DNA of 64,000 bases from Gordonia heveisoli (GCF_030315745.1 NZ_JASXSH010000013.1:62001-126000); one strand, 5' to 3'; positions 35,777-44,408 are shown, counted from the stretch's first letter. Notes: generated by a model not told the origin, from the sequence alone. Translations and numbers: made by a program.

Positions 35777-37309
35777 TCAGAGTCCGAACCGGGCGAGGCC
35801 GCGGCGGTGTGCGAAGCGTGTGGCGGCGCGGAACAGGGCACGTCGCCTCGGGGTGTAGGGGAACCAGTTGAGATCGTTGACGGGGACGGGAATCCAGCTG
35901 GTCGCCACCACCTTGGTGCGCGTGTACTTGAGCAGACCCTGCTCGGCGGCGCGTCCGCCGATCCCCGAGGTCTTCCAGCCGCTCTGGGGGACCTCGGCGC
36001 ACATCATGTTGGCCAGGAACTGGTCGATGTTGACCGCACCCGCGTCCAGACGTGCCGCGACCCGCTCGCCCTCCTGTGTGCTGTGGGCGAAAACCGTTGC
36101 ACTGAGGCCGAAGTCGGAGTCGTTGGCCAGTGCGATGGCCTCCTCGGTGTCGGCGACCTTGACGATGGGCAGGACCGGACCGAAGGTCTCCTCCTGCATG
36201 ATCAGCATGGAATGGTCGACGTCGACGAGAACGGTCGGTTCGAACCAGGTCCCAGGCCCGTCGACCTTGTGGCCACCGGTCAGCACCGTGGCACCCTTCT
36301 CGACGGCGTCGGTGACCTGCCGGTCGACGACGTCGATCTGGGGCGGATGGGTCAGCGCGCCGACGTCGCTGTTGTCCCCGACCCCCGACCTCAGCGAGCG
36401 CACCTTCTCGGTGAGCTGGTCGACGAAGGCGTCGTAGACCCCCGCGGCCACATACACCCGCTCGATGCCCATACACACCTGACCGTTGTTGGTGTAGCCG
36501 CCGTACAGGGCGCAGTTGACCGCGCGGGGAACGTTGGCACCGTCGAGCACGAGGAGCGGATCCTTGCCGCCCAGTTCCAGACTCACCGGAGTGACGGTCT
36601 CGGCGGCACGGGCGGCCACGCGTTTCCCGGTGGCGACCGAACCGGTGAACTGGACGAAGTCGACCACGTCGACGAGCGCCTGGCCGGTCTCGCCACCGCC
36701 GAAGGCGACGTCCACCACCGCGGGCGCGCCGATCTCCCGCCACCCGCGTACCAGGGCCTTCACGCCCAGCGGTGTCACCTCGGAGGGCTTCAGGATCACC
36801 GCGGAACCGGCGAACAACGCCGGCAGGGCATCGCCGAAGGTCAACAGCAGCGGGTAGTTCCAGGCGCCGATCACGCCGACGAGGGGCCTGGCGGTCCGGT
36901 GGACCGTGTACTTCTTTCCCAGGACGAGCAGTGACGAGCCGCGAGTGGTGGTGGTGGCCATCAGCTTCGGTGTGACCCGCGTGTAATAGTCGATCACCTC
37001 GACCATCAGGGTGAGTTCGAGGAGCGGTTCGTTTGCCGGCCGTCCTCCCTCGTCCTGGCCGATCCGGATCAACTCGTCGGCGTTGTCGAGCAACCACTGG
37101 CGGAACTTCCGAATCCAGTGCGTGCGTTGCTTGACCCCGAGCGCCTCCCATTGGGTCTGGGCCGCGCGGAGGCGCTCGGCCATCGCACCGACCTGGTCGG
37201 CGTCGTGCAGGGGGATCTCCCCGAGAATGCTTCCGTCGCTGGGGCGTCGCACCGCGATGGTGTCGGCACCGGCGGGGATTTGCGGGTCTGTGACGTGAGT
37301 TGCGGCCAT
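35777..37309 (-). CDS. Aldehyde dehydrogenase
   Basis: This 510-residue NAD(P)-dependent dehydrogenase oxidises an aldehyde to its acid. The cofactor segment is GVIGAWNYPLLL (145-156), the general base Glu245 is in LELGGK, and the nucleophile is Cys279 in NNGQVCMGIERV. ETFGPVLPI closes the active site. The hydrophobic C-terminal extension (about 480-510, basic and aromatic) resembles fatty-aldehyde dehydrogenases that sit on membranes. It follows the CrtC-like gene by 2 bases. Together with the SDR it could take a P450-made alcohol to a carboxylic acid. Confidence 0.94.
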   Translation of the reverse strand: MAATHVTDPQIPAGADTIAVRRPSDGSILGEIPLHDADQVGAMAERLRAAQTQWEALGVKQRTHWIRKFRQWLLDNADELIRIGQDEGGRPANEPLLELTLMVEVIDYYTRVTPKLMATTTTRGSSLLVLGKKYTVHRTARPLVGVIGAWNYPLLLTFGDALPALFAGSAVILKPSEVTPLGVKALVRGWREIGAPAVVDVAFGGGETGQALVDVVDFVQFTGSVATGKRVAARAAETVTPVSLELGGKDPLLVLDGANVPRAVNCALYGGYTNNGQVCMGIERVYVAAGVYDAFVDQLTEKVRSLRSGVGDNSDVGALTHPPQIDVVDRQVTDAVEKGATVLTGGHKVDGPGTWFEPTVLVDVDHSMLIMQEETFGPVLPIVKVADTEEAIALANDSDFGLSATVFAHSTQEGERVAARLDAGAVNIDQFLANMMCAEVPQSGWKTSGIGGRAAEQGLLKYTRTKVVATSWIPVPVNDLNWFPYTPRRRALFRAATRFAHRRGLARFGL

Positions 37310-37311
37310 GC

Positions 37312-38403
37312 TTATCGAACCTTTGCGAGGATGCCGGAGAGGGCGCGGAGGAGTCGGCCGAACGGAACCCGGACGGCGTTGGGAAGGGAGCGGATCGCCA
37401 CCACGGGACCGCTCAGCGAGACGGTGAAGATGCTGCCGAATGCGCGGCCGGACACCGTGTGGGTGGTGCCGTCGATCACGGCGTGACCTTCGAGGGTGGC
37501 GAAGCCGCTGACGAAGGCGACCTTGTTGCTGCCGGGGGCCGCCTTGATGGCCCGGCTCGAGGCATCGCGCCGGGTGAAGGTCAGATCGATACTGCCCGAG
37601 TCGTTCTGGTCGGTGAGCCGGAACTTGTGGACGTATTCGACGCCCTCGTAGCGTCGGCGTTCGAGGACGTCGAAGCGGCCGGTGATGAAGTGGTGATGGT
37701 TCGAACCGTCCACCGAGACCGACGCGAACGGAACCGGATCACCCTCGGTGACGAAGCCACCGGCCTGCACGACGACGCCGTCGGGTCCCGCGCTCGGCGT
37801 CCAGTACCAGTTCCATCCGTTGACGAAGGTCGGCGGGCTGACCTCGCCGAGGTACGGCTCGAACCAGCCGAGCGTGCCGAACAGGTGCTCGACGTAGCCC
37901 AGGCCACCGACCTGGTACTCGACGTCACCGAAGGTGATCGTGCCGGAGCCGTTGAGCCGGTAGACGACCCAGTGCTTGAACTGGTCGTCGATGTAGCCCT
38001 CACGCTCGGCCGCAACCTCGGCGGTGTAGGTGATGTCGGCGACGATGTGTGCGCCACTGGCCGATTCGCCTTCGCTGCGCAGGTGATAGTTCGGGTAGGA
38101 GCCGCAGAGTCGGGACGATCCCGCGCTCACGTCCATCGCCGATGCGCTCGCCCGGATCGATCCACTCGGCAATGGGCCCGAGCCGAAGTCGGCGATCAGT
38201 CCGGCGTCGGGGGAGATCAGCAGCCGTCGGACCTCCTCGATCACATTCGTGAACTTGGAGAAGATCGTGACCAGCGCCATGCCGTCCACCGGGGTTCCCG
38301 GTGCGTCGATGAGGAGATTGGCGTACCACCACTCGACCGGATGTGGTCGGCCGTCGGCTGCCTCCCCGACCTCGTTCGCCGTCAGCGTGCGTGCAGAGGC
38401 CAC
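37312..38403 (-). CDS. CrtC/AttH-like (lipocalin-fold) protein
   Basis: This protein of about 363 residues opens with HPVEWWYANLLID, the pattern that marks the CrtC/AttH family (hydroxyneurosporene hydratases and related Diels-Alderase or hydratase folds). GYVEHLFGTLGWFEPYLG and NGWNWYWTPSAGPDG follow as the second conserved region. No signal peptide is visible. GTG at 38401-38403 is preferred because GGGAGG sits about 8 bases upstream; the first GTG (38412) overlaps that site. It is the first gene of the operon and diverges from TetR. Family members act on apolar carotenoid or polyketide chains, so it may hydrate, cyclise or carry the substrate. Exact role unknown. Confidence 0.75.
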   Translation of the reverse strand: MASARTLTANEVGEAADGRPHPVEWWYANLLIDAPGTPVDGMALVTIFSKFTNVIEEVRRLLISPDAGLIADFGSGPLPSGSIRASASAMDVSAGSSRLCGSYPNYHLRSEGESASGAHIVADITYTAEVAAEREGYIDDQFKHWVVYRLNGSGTITFGDVEYQVGGLGYVEHLFGTLGWFEPYLGEVSPPTFVNGWNWYWTPSAGPDGVVVQAGGFVTEGDPVPFASVSVDGSNHHHFITGRFDVLERRRYEGVEYVHKFRLTDQNDSGSIDLTFTRRDASSRAIKAAPGSNKVAFVSGFATLEGHAVIDGTTHTVSGRAFGSIFTVSLSGPVVAIRSLPNAVRVPFGRLLRALSGILAKVR

Positions 38404-38433
38404 TCGGGCCACCTCCCAGGATTCACGGACCTA

Positions 38434-38488
38434 TCTGGTAGAGATCCTTGCCAGAATAATTCTGGTAGGGCACCTTGCCAGACTGGTA
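38434..38488. promoter_or_regulatory. Clustered TetR-type operator between divergent starts
   Basis: A 19-base dyad TGCCAGAAT-A-ATTCTGGTA at 38449-38467 has one mismatch. A shorter dyad TGCCAG-A-CTGGTA lies at 38476-38488. A further TCTGGTA half-site starts at 38434. All lie between the starts at 38403 and 38524. Spaced half-sites of both orientations suggest two bound dimers controlling both directions. Confidence 0.75.
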
Positions 38489-38523
38489 GGGTCGCGTCAA
38501 GACCTCGATGACAGGAGTGTGCG

Positions 38524-39168
38524 GTGGCCGATACCCCGCGCCGGACCTACGCCGGTGAGACCGCCACGGAGCGGGCCGTGCGGCGTCGTGATGCCCTGGT
38601 CGATGCGGCGATCACCCTCGTCGGCGAGCAGGGCTGGGCCGCTCTCCGGGTGGAGAAGGTCTGTGCCGCGGCGGGTTTGAACAATCGCTACTATTACGAG
38701 TGCTTCGGGAGTCTGGACGCGCTCTCGGTCGCGATGGTGGACCGGTTGACCGACGAGATCCTCGAATTGGTTGTGGTCGAGGATCTCTCGGGACCGGCCT
38801 CCGACCTGATCGAGGTCATGGTCGCGACCTTGGTGGATCATGCGGTGACATCCCCCGCTCGCGTGCAGGTGCTCTTCGACGATCTCGGCACCAACGCGGC
38901 TGCGGCGCAAAGACGGTCGGAGGCGGTGCGCCGAATCATCGACGTTCTCGTCCTTGACGGTCGGACCGTTCACCAGACCACCGATCCGATCGTCGAGGTC
39001 ACCGCATCAGTTCTGGTCAACGGCAGTATCCGGACGATGCTCGACTGGCTCGACGGACGCCTGGAGCTGACTCGAGATCAGTTCGTGCAGCACCTCACCC
39101 ACATCTGGACGACCACCACCCAGGCGGTCCTGTCCGATCCTTCTGCTCTCGGCGTCGAGGCGCGCTGA
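38524..39168 (+). CDS. TetR-family transcriptional regulator
   Basis: This 214-residue regulator starts at GTG. The DNA-binding part is at about 17-65: RRDALVDAAITLVGEQGWAALRVEKVCAAAGLNNRYYYECFGS, with the usual YYYxxF end of the recognition helix region. The ligand-binding half (about 80-205) is helical and not recognisable. It diverges from the five-gene oxidative operon across 120 bases that carry repeated TCTGGTA/TGCCAGA sites. It is therefore almost certainly the local repressor, with the pathway substrate or an intermediate as probable inducer. Confidence 0.93.
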   Translation: MADTPRRTYAGETATERAVRRRDALVDAAITLVGEQGWAALRVEKVCAAAGLNNRYYYECFGSLDALSVAMVDRLTDEILELVVVEDLSGPASDLIEVMVATLVDHAVTSPARVQVLFDDLGTNAAAAQRRSEAVRRIIDVLVLDGRTVHQTTDPIVEVTASVLVNGSIRTMLDWLDGRLELTRDQFVQHLTHIWTTTTQAVLSDPSALGVEAR

Positions 39169-39284
39169 CCTCGGGTCTGCGTCATCGTCGCGCGGGGACC
39201 GGCGATGTTCGTCACCTGATCCGCCGTCGCCATTGCTGATAGACCATCGGGTCACGCGGTCTGTCGCGTCACCGGGAGGGTCCT

Positions 39285-39467
39285 GTGATCTGTCCGCGCT
39301 GTTCGCAGGACCTGCGTCGTCGCGATCGGGAAAACCGTGTGTGCACGGTTCGCCCTCGAACCCGAGCAGACCAGGTCGAGAAGTACTGGAAGGCGGTCTA
39401 CCGGGTGACGGTCCCCGGGGCGGGCCCGATCGCATCCAGCCCCTGCACAGCTCACCCCAATATGTAA
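39285..39467 (+). pseudogene. Short zinc-ribbon-like remnant
   Basis: In the 341-base gap between TetR and the methyltransferase, GGGAGG lies 5 bases before a GTG that opens a 60-codon frame. Its first 20 residues read like the start of a zinc-ribbon protein (CPRC, then RENRVC). The partner CxxC is incomplete and the rest is featureless, so it looks like a truncated or decayed gene. The remainder of the gap, particularly 39460-39525, is AT-rich relative to its surroundings and shows no other gene. Confidence 0.3.
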
Positions 39468-39509
39468 AGTTTAATGCGAGATTTCTACATGTTCTGGCAG
39501 CAAGTGAAC

Positions 39510-40172
39510 TTAGTTTGCAGTTGTGGCGGGCACCATCTGGGACCCTAATGCCGCGGCACCTCTGCGCCGGGCAACGATCGCGCCGTGGGGGCGGACATCT
39601 TTCCCTGTGCGGGTGTGCGTCTCGACGACATCGAACCCGGCAGCTTCGATCAGTTCACCCATCTGTCCCACCGGCCAGCGGTAGGCCTGGGTGACGAGAT
39701 GCCCGAACGGCTCCAGATCCGGCCACTCGAAGAACCCGACCAAGAGTCCGCCACCGGGCCTGGTCACGCGCGCGAACTCGTCGAAGACGGCAGGCAGGTC
39801 CTCCGGCCGGTGGTGGATGGTCGTGTACCACGTCAGCACACCGCCGAGTGATCCGGTGGCGACGTCGATCTGCTCGAAGCTGCCGACGTCGAAGGTGAGG
39901 CCGGGATAGGTCGTCGTCGCGTGGTCGACGAACTCGGGGACCAGGTCGATGCCGCGAACGTCGACGCCGTGCTGGGCGAGGAAATTCGTCCACTGTCCGG
40001 GGCCGCTTCCGGCGTCGAGCACCGTGCCGGTCTGGCTCCCGGCCCAGGTGCGCACGAGTGCGCGATCGGATGGGTGCGTCTGGGAGATGGAGCCGCAGAC
40101 GTCGATGTACTTCTCCGACCATGCGGAGTACGACCGGGAGACGGGGTCGGTGTTCGTCACTCCGACGATCAT
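39510..40172 (-). CDS. Class I SAM-dependent methyltransferase
   Basis: This 220-residue protein has SAM motif I VLDAGSGPGQW (51-61). An acidic end of strand 2 follows (GIDLVPEF), then GVLTWYTTIHHRPEDLPAVFDEFARVTRPGGGLLVGF as motifs II-III. The fold is of the UbiE/small-molecule type. The substrate is not predictable, and there is no operon partner: it lies alone on the minus strand between TetR and the universal stress gene. The ATG at 40170-40172 is taken; an ATG-less alternative GTG 9 bases downstream is possible. Confidence 0.88.
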   Translation of the reverse strand: MIVGVTNTDPVSRSYSAWSEKYIDVCGSISQTHPSDRALVRTWAGSQTGTVLDAGSGPGQWTNFLAQHGVDVRGIDLVPEFVDHATTTYPGLTFDVGSFEQIDVATGSLGGVLTWYTTIHHRPEDLPAVFDEFARVTRPGGGLLVGFFEWPDLEPFGHLVTQAYRWPVGQMGELIEAAGFDVVETHTRTGKDVRPHGAIVARRRGAAALGSQMVPATTAN

Positions 40173-40320
40173 GCCAGCGGTGGTAGGAGAGTTCGCCGAG
40201 GCGCGCTGCTTCTAGCGCCGGGTGCCGGGAATCCGGGCAGAAGATCGTTCGGATGACGGTTCCCACGCACCCGCGGACGCTACTGTCAGCCCACTACTCA
40301 ACCCTGGGAGAGGAACCGCC

Positions 40321-41205
40321 GTGACCAGTCCCACCACAGATTCGACCTTCGTGACCGTCGGCGTCGACGAGTCGCCCGAATCCTTGGAGGCGGTCGCGTG
40401 GGCCGCGAAGTTCGCCGTCGCCGATGGGTCGGTGCTGAAGCTGGTGCACGTCATCGCGCCGATCGAGTGGATGTTCGGGGCCACCAACGCCTTCAGCCCG
40501 GACGGTCTCAAGTCGAAGTTGCTCGCCGAGGCCGACGCCGTGCTGGCGGGTGCCGAAAAGGCTGCGCGTGCAGCCGAATCCGGGGTGCGCGTCGAGCGAA
40601 TCGTCCCCGACGGCCCGGTCGCTGAGAAACTGGCCGAGGTCGCCGACGGTGGGCGGCTGCTCGTGATCGCGTCGGGCAGTTCGTCGTTGCTCGGCGGGCA
40701 TGTCACCAAGATCGTCAACCGGGCGACCACGCCGGTGCTCGTCTGGCGCGCATCGCTGGCCAAACGGACCGGCCCGCCGCTGCCGGTGGCCGTCGGCGTC
40801 GACGAGTCGGAGAACGCCGAGCGAGCCGTGCGTGCCGCCTTCGAGGTCGCGAAGGTGCTGCGCGCGCCGATCGAGGCGATCCACATGTGGGAGACGAGTG
40901 CCGCGGTCGGCCTCGGCTACGCCGCGGGTCCGACCGACTGGGATCTGCAGCGCGTCCTCAAGGCAGAACAGACCGAGCAGGTCGCCGCGCTGATCGCGCC
41001 CATCGCCAAGGACTTCCCGCACGTGCACACCAGTACCGTCCGCGCCGACACGACGCCGGTCAAGGGATTGACCGAGGTTTCCGAACACGCGCAGCTGGTG
41101 GCTGTCGGAAGTCGGGGCCGGGGACGACTGGCTGCCGCGATCCTGGGGTCGGTCAGCGGATCGCTACTGCACCACGCCCGATGTCCGGTGCTGGTGGTGC
41201 GCTGA
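40321..41205 (+). CDS. Universal stress protein, two Usp domains
   Basis: This 294-residue tandem UspA-fold protein has domain 1 at about 8-145 (VTVGVDESPESLEAVAWAAKFA to NRATTPVLVWR). Domain 2 runs about 153-294 (VAVGVDESENAERAVRAAFEVA to HHARCPVLVVR). The second carries GSRGRGRLAAAILGSVSGSLL, the Gx2Gx9G(S/T) ATP-binding pattern. The first has GSSSLLGGHVTKIVN, weaker. Start GTG at 40321 follows GAGAGGA by 6 bases. Such proteins are induced on hypoxia or stationary phase in actinobacteria and bind ATP. No partner is in an obvious operon; the lipase follows after 87 bases. Confidence 0.92.
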   Translation: MTSPTTDSTFVTVGVDESPESLEAVAWAAKFAVADGSVLKLVHVIAPIEWMFGATNAFSPDGLKSKLLAEADAVLAGAEKAARAAESGVRVERIVPDGPVAEKLAEVADGGRLLVIASGSSSLLGGHVTKIVNRATTPVLVWRASLAKRTGPPLPVAVGVDESENAERAVRAAFEVAKVLRAPIEAIHMWETSAAVGLGYAAGPTDWDLQRVLKAEQTEQVAALIAPIAKDFPHVHTSTVRADTTPVKGLTEVSEHAQLVAVGSRGRGRLAAAILGSVSGSLLHHARCPVLVVR

Positions 41206-41292
41206 CCGGCCCGGCGCACTGCGAACGAAACATCTGTGCCGAGAAATGACACCGTGCCCGTCGGCCGGGCCATTCCGGTTTACGCTCGCGAC

Positions 41293-42528
41293 GTGTCCGA
41301 ATTCAAGGTGAAGAGCCGTCGGCTGGCCGTTGTCGCGGCAGCCACGACCGTGTCGATGGCCATGTCGATCGCGGTGGCGATCGTCGGGGTGGGTCCCGCG
41401 AACGCCGACGACGAGGTGTCGACGGGTGTCCCGAACTGGTCGGGGCTGAACGTGACCGATTTCCACGGCCCGATCCCCGCGAAGGCGGGCACCTTGATGG
41501 CGCGGGTTCCGCTGGCCTCGGAGCTCAATTTGCCCGCGGCCGGTGATGCCTACCGGATCCAGTTCTCGACGCCGAATCAGCATCACCGGATGGCGACTGG
41601 GACCGGCGCGGTCTTCCTGCCCAAGGGTCGCGCGCCCAAGGGTGGCTGGCCGGTGATCTCGTGGGCGCACGGCACGGTCGGTATGAACGACGACTGCACC
41701 CCGTCGGCCTTCCCGCGCAGCGCCCGCGACCAGGCGTACCTCGGACACTGGATCGAGCAGGGCTACGCGGTCGTCGCGGCCGACTACGTCGGGTTGGGGA
41801 CGCCGGGTCTGATGAGCTACCTCAACGGGGTTGCCGCCGCCCACTCCATCGTCGACGTGGTCGTCGCGGCCCAGCAGATGGATCTGCCACTGGCGAAGAA
41901 GTGGGCGATCATCGGTCAATCACAAGGTGCGGCAGCAGCATTGAACGGTGCCCGGTATGCGACGGATTTCTCCCGGGGAACCGGACTGGACTATCGGGGT
42001 GTGGTGGCCACCGGGATCCCGGCGAATCTGGAGTATCTGTACTCGACGCTCGGGCCGGTTGTTCCGCCGGTCAACCTGCCCGGCGCACTCAACGCGTACA
42101 CCGCCTACATCCTCGCCGGACTCGACGAGGCACGCCCCGAACTGCATCTCACCTCCGTGCTGACCGCGAAGGGACTGCACCGACTGGAGCAGGGCCGCAC
42201 CACCTGCTTCCCGGCGTTGCGCGACGAGCTGACCGGCGATGCCGTGCGAACCTGGTTCATCCGACCGTTGGCGAGCATCCCGGGTGCCGACGTCGCGCTG
42301 CGCCGCTACATGGCCACCCCGTACAAGGGTTACGACCGGCCGATCTTCCTCGGTCAGGGGCTGCGCGACGTCGATGTGCCTGCGCCCTCGGCGTTGTCGT
42401 TGTATCTGCAGATGCGGGCCAACAACCAGCCGGTCGAGCTGCGGGTGTATCCGGCCGAGGATCACTCCGGGACGGTGCTGGCGTCGATGCCCGACTCGAC
42501 GCCATTCCTCGCCCGCATCATGCGTTGA
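41293..42528 (+). CDS. Secreted lipase (LIP/alpha-beta hydrolase family)
   Basis: This 411-residue exported hydrolase has a signal peptide at about 1-38 with basic start, hydrophobic core and cleavage near ANA-DD. The nucleophile elbow is IIGQSQGAAAA (Ser210). Asp359 or 361 in GLRDVD and His391 in EDHSG complete a likely triad. SWAHGTVGMNDDC supplies the oxyanion region. Size and order match the LIP family of secretory lipases acting on triacylglycerols or wall esters. GTG at 41293 is chosen because it puts the signal at the N-terminus; the frame opens earlier at 41236. It ends at a strong bidirectional hairpin. Confidence 0.88.
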   Translation: MSEFKVKSRRLAVVAAATTVSMAMSIAVAIVGVGPANADDEVSTGVPNWSGLNVTDFHGPIPAKAGTLMARVPLASELNLPAAGDAYRIQFSTPNQHHRMATGTGAVFLPKGRAPKGGWPVISWAHGTVGMNDDCTPSAFPRSARDQAYLGHWIEQGYAVVAADYVGLGTPGLMSYLNGVAAAHSIVDVVVAAQQMDLPLAKKWAIIGQSQGAAAALNGARYATDFSRGTGLDYRGVVATGIPANLEYLYSTLGPVVPPVNLPGALNAYTAYILAGLDEARPELHLTSVLTAKGLHRLEQGRTTCFPALRDELTGDAVRTWFIRPLASIPGADVALRRYMATPYKGYDRPIFLGQGLRDVDVPAPSALSLYLQMRANNQPVELRVYPAEDHSGTVLASMPDSTPFLARIMR

Positions 42529-42535
42529 TGCGAAA

Positions 42536-42566
42536 GATCCCCGCGTTCGGTGTGAACGCAGGGATC
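42536..42566. terminator. Bidirectional terminator between lipase and formate/nitrite channel
   Basis: GATCCCCGCGTTC (42536-42548) pairs with GAACGCAGGGATC (42554-42566) with one mismatch and a 5-base loop. It starts 7 bases after the plus-strand stop and lies 23 bases past the minus-strand stop at 42590. Confidence 0.8.
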
Positions 42567-42589
42567 CGGTCGCCGTCGTAACGGTCTGA

Positions 42590-43483
42590 TCAGGCCTTGG
42601 TCTTGGTCTGGACTGGCACGGTCTCCAGATCGGTGGTCGCCGAATTCTGCTCCGGTGTACTGCGTTTGGGTGCGGTCCGGTAGTGGGTGAAGTAGATGGC
42701 CAGGCCGGTGAACAGCAGCCCGCCGATCAGGTTGCCCATCACCGTCGGCAGTTCGTTCCACAGCAGGTAGTCGGTGACGGTGAAATCCGCGCCGAGCATC
42801 AGACCGACTGGGAACAGGAACATGTTGACCACGGAATGCTCGAAGCCCATCGCGAAGAACAGCAGCACCGGCAGCCACATGACGATGATCTTGCCGACGA
42901 CGTCCTTGGCGATCATCGCTCCGATCACCGCGGTCGAGACCATCCAGTTGCACAGCATGCCGCGCACGAAGACCGCGATCCAGCCGCCGACTCCGTGTTC
43001 CTGGTAGCCGACCGTCCGGTCGTGGCCGATGGCGGCCAGCTTCGACCCGAAGTCGGCGAACTGGTTGGCTTGATCTTCGATGGTGGTGTCGAATCCGTAG
43101 GTGATCATGACCGACATCAACAGGGCGACCGTCAGTGCGCCGGCGAAGTTCCCGAGGAACACCAACCCCCAGTTGCGCAGCACCGCTTTCGCCGACGCGC
43201 CCGGTCGCTTGGCCATCCACGCGAGGGGGCCGAGGACGAAGACCCCGGTCAGCAGGTCGTAGCCGAGCAGATAGAGCAGCACGAAGCCGATCGGGAAGAG
43301 CAACGCGCCGACGAGTGCCGAACCGGTGTCGACGGTGATCTTGACCGCGAATGCGGCCGCCAACGTCAGGATTGCGCCACCCATATACGCACGGATCAGG
43401 GTGTCGCGGGTGGACAGCGCCAGCTTCGACGCGCCGGCGTCGATGAGTGTCTGGGCCAGCTCGGGCGGCTTGACATAGGTCAT
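42590..43483 (-). CDS. Formate/nitrite transporter (FNT) family channel
   Basis: This 297-residue protein forms a pentameric channel for small monovalent anions such as formate or nitrite. Six membrane helices cover about 28-270. The family signature RGMLCNWMVSTAV lies in helix 4, and GFEHSVVNMFLFPVGLM holds the pore His with the broken helix 5. A hydrophilic Thr/Lys-rich tail of about 27 residues ends the protein. It lies 137 bases downstream of ridA on the same strand and may have its own promoter. No nitrite reductase or formate enzyme is nearby, so the substrate is open. Confidence 0.92.
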   Translation of the reverse strand: MTYVKPPELAQTLIDAGASKLALSTRDTLIRAYMGGAILTLAAAFAVKITVDTGSALVGALLFPIGFVLLYLLGYDLLTGVFVLGPLAWMAKRPGASAKAVLRNWGLVFLGNFAGALTVALLMSVMITYGFDTTIEDQANQFADFGSKLAAIGHDRTVGYQEHGVGGWIAVFVRGMLCNWMVSTAVIGAMIAKDVVGKIIVMWLPVLLFFAMGFEHSVVNMFLFPVGLMLGADFTVTDYLLWNELPTVMGNLIGGLLFTGLAIYFTHYRTAPKRSTPEQNSATTDLETVPVQTKTKA

Positions 43484-43620
43484 GGGAACTCGGGACTCCT
43501 GTGTCGGGTCGGTGGACGGCTCGACGCTAGAAGCCTGGTGTTACGGATACCGCCGGGTCCCGATGCCGCGTGCGTAACCGACGACGCACACCGGCGGTCG
43601 GCCGGTGGTGAAGTCGCCGA

Positions 43621-43986
43621 TCAGCCGATGAAGGCGTCGACCTCGATCTCGACCTTGAGTTCGGGATCGATGAGTGCCGCCACCTCGACGATGGTGGAGG
43701 CCGGGCGTGCGTTGCCGAACACCTTGGCGTGTTCGGCGGTGATCGCGGTCCACTGCGAGACGTCGGTGACGAACATGCGAGTCCGCACGACGTCATCCAC
43801 CGATGCGCCAGCCTCTTCCAGTGCCTCGCTGATGCGGGCGAGAGCGGTTCGGGCCTGCTCGGCGGCGGTGTCGCCGGTCCCGGTGGTGCCCGATACCCAG
43901 ATGTGGTCGCCGACACGGACAGCGCGGGAGTAGCCGATCTTGGCCTCCCATTCGGAACCTGAGGAAACCGTCTTACGTTCTGTCAT
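43621..43986 (-). CDS. RidA family protein
   Basis: This 121-residue trimeric YjgF/RidA-fold protein includes GDHIWVSGTTGTG, VVRTRMFVTDVSQW and the C-terminal ARPASTIVEVAALIDPELKVEIEVDAF, with the conserved Arg that binds the imine acid. RidA hydrolyses reactive enamine/imine intermediates released by PLP enzymes, though several subfamilies have other roles. ATG at 43984-43986 is chosen over an ATG 12 bases upstream because the family start follows it. It lies 21 bases after the merR-type gene on the same strand, so they are probably co-transcribed. Confidence 0.9.
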   Translation of the reverse strand: MTERKTVSSGSEWEAKIGYSRAVRVGDHIWVSGTTGTGDTAAEQARTALARISEALEEAGASVDDVVRTRMFVTDVSQWTAITAEHAKVFGNARPASTIVEVAALIDPELKVEIEVDAFIG

Positions 43987-44007
43987 GGCGCAAATCATCG
44001 CACCCGG

Positions 44008-44373
44008 TTATCGCCGATTCGTGGGTGGGTGGGCCCGCAATCCCTGCAATGCGGATGCGACGGCGGCGCGACTGCGTTCGAGCGCGCGGATCTGCTCGTC
44101 GAGTCGGGCGAGCTGTTCGGACAGGATCTGCGACTTCTCGCCAGGGTCCATCGCGATCCAGTGCTGCATCTGTGTGCGCATCCGGTCGAGCGAGAACCCG
44201 GCCGCGCGACCGGCGAGGATGAGCTCGATGCGTTGCTGGGCGGCGTCGGTGTAGTCGCGGTATCCGTTGGGCAGCCGGACGATCTGGCCGGGGCTGAACA
44301 TATCGCGGTCCTCGTAGTACCTGATCGCGGACGGTGCCAGTCCGGTTCGGCGCGCGAGTTCTCCGATGCGCAT
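44008..44373 (-). CDS. MerR-family transcriptional regulator
   Basis: This 121-residue regulator has the MerR winged helix MRIGELARRTGLAPSAIRYYEDRDMFSP (1-28) and RLPNGYRDYTDAAQQRI. A long dimer coiled coil follows (about 75-112, ending LDEQIRALERSRAAVASAL). There are no Cys pairs for metal or Fe-S binding, so it is not SoxR, CueR or MerR type. A 21-base dyad at 44388-44408 lies 15 bases from its start and between it and the divergent DUF998 gene. Autoregulation and control of that gene are likely. ridA follows in the same direction. Confidence 0.92.
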   Translation of the reverse strand: MRIGELARRTGLAPSAIRYYEDRDMFSPGQIVRLPNGYRDYTDAAQQRIELILAGRAAGFSLDRMRTQMQHWIAMDPGEKSQILSEQLARLDEQIRALERSRAAVASALQGLRAHPPTNRR

Positions 44374-44387
44374 CTCTTCTCCTCTTG

Positions 44388-44408
44388 ACCTTCAAGTTAC
44401 TTGAAAGT
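44388..44408. promoter_or_regulatory. MerR-type operator
   Basis: ACCTTCAAGT (44388-44397) and ACTTGAAAGT (44399-44408) form a dyad around one central T with a single mismatch. Position between the divergent starts at 44373 and 44474 is typical of MerR promoters with long spacers. Confidence 0.7.
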
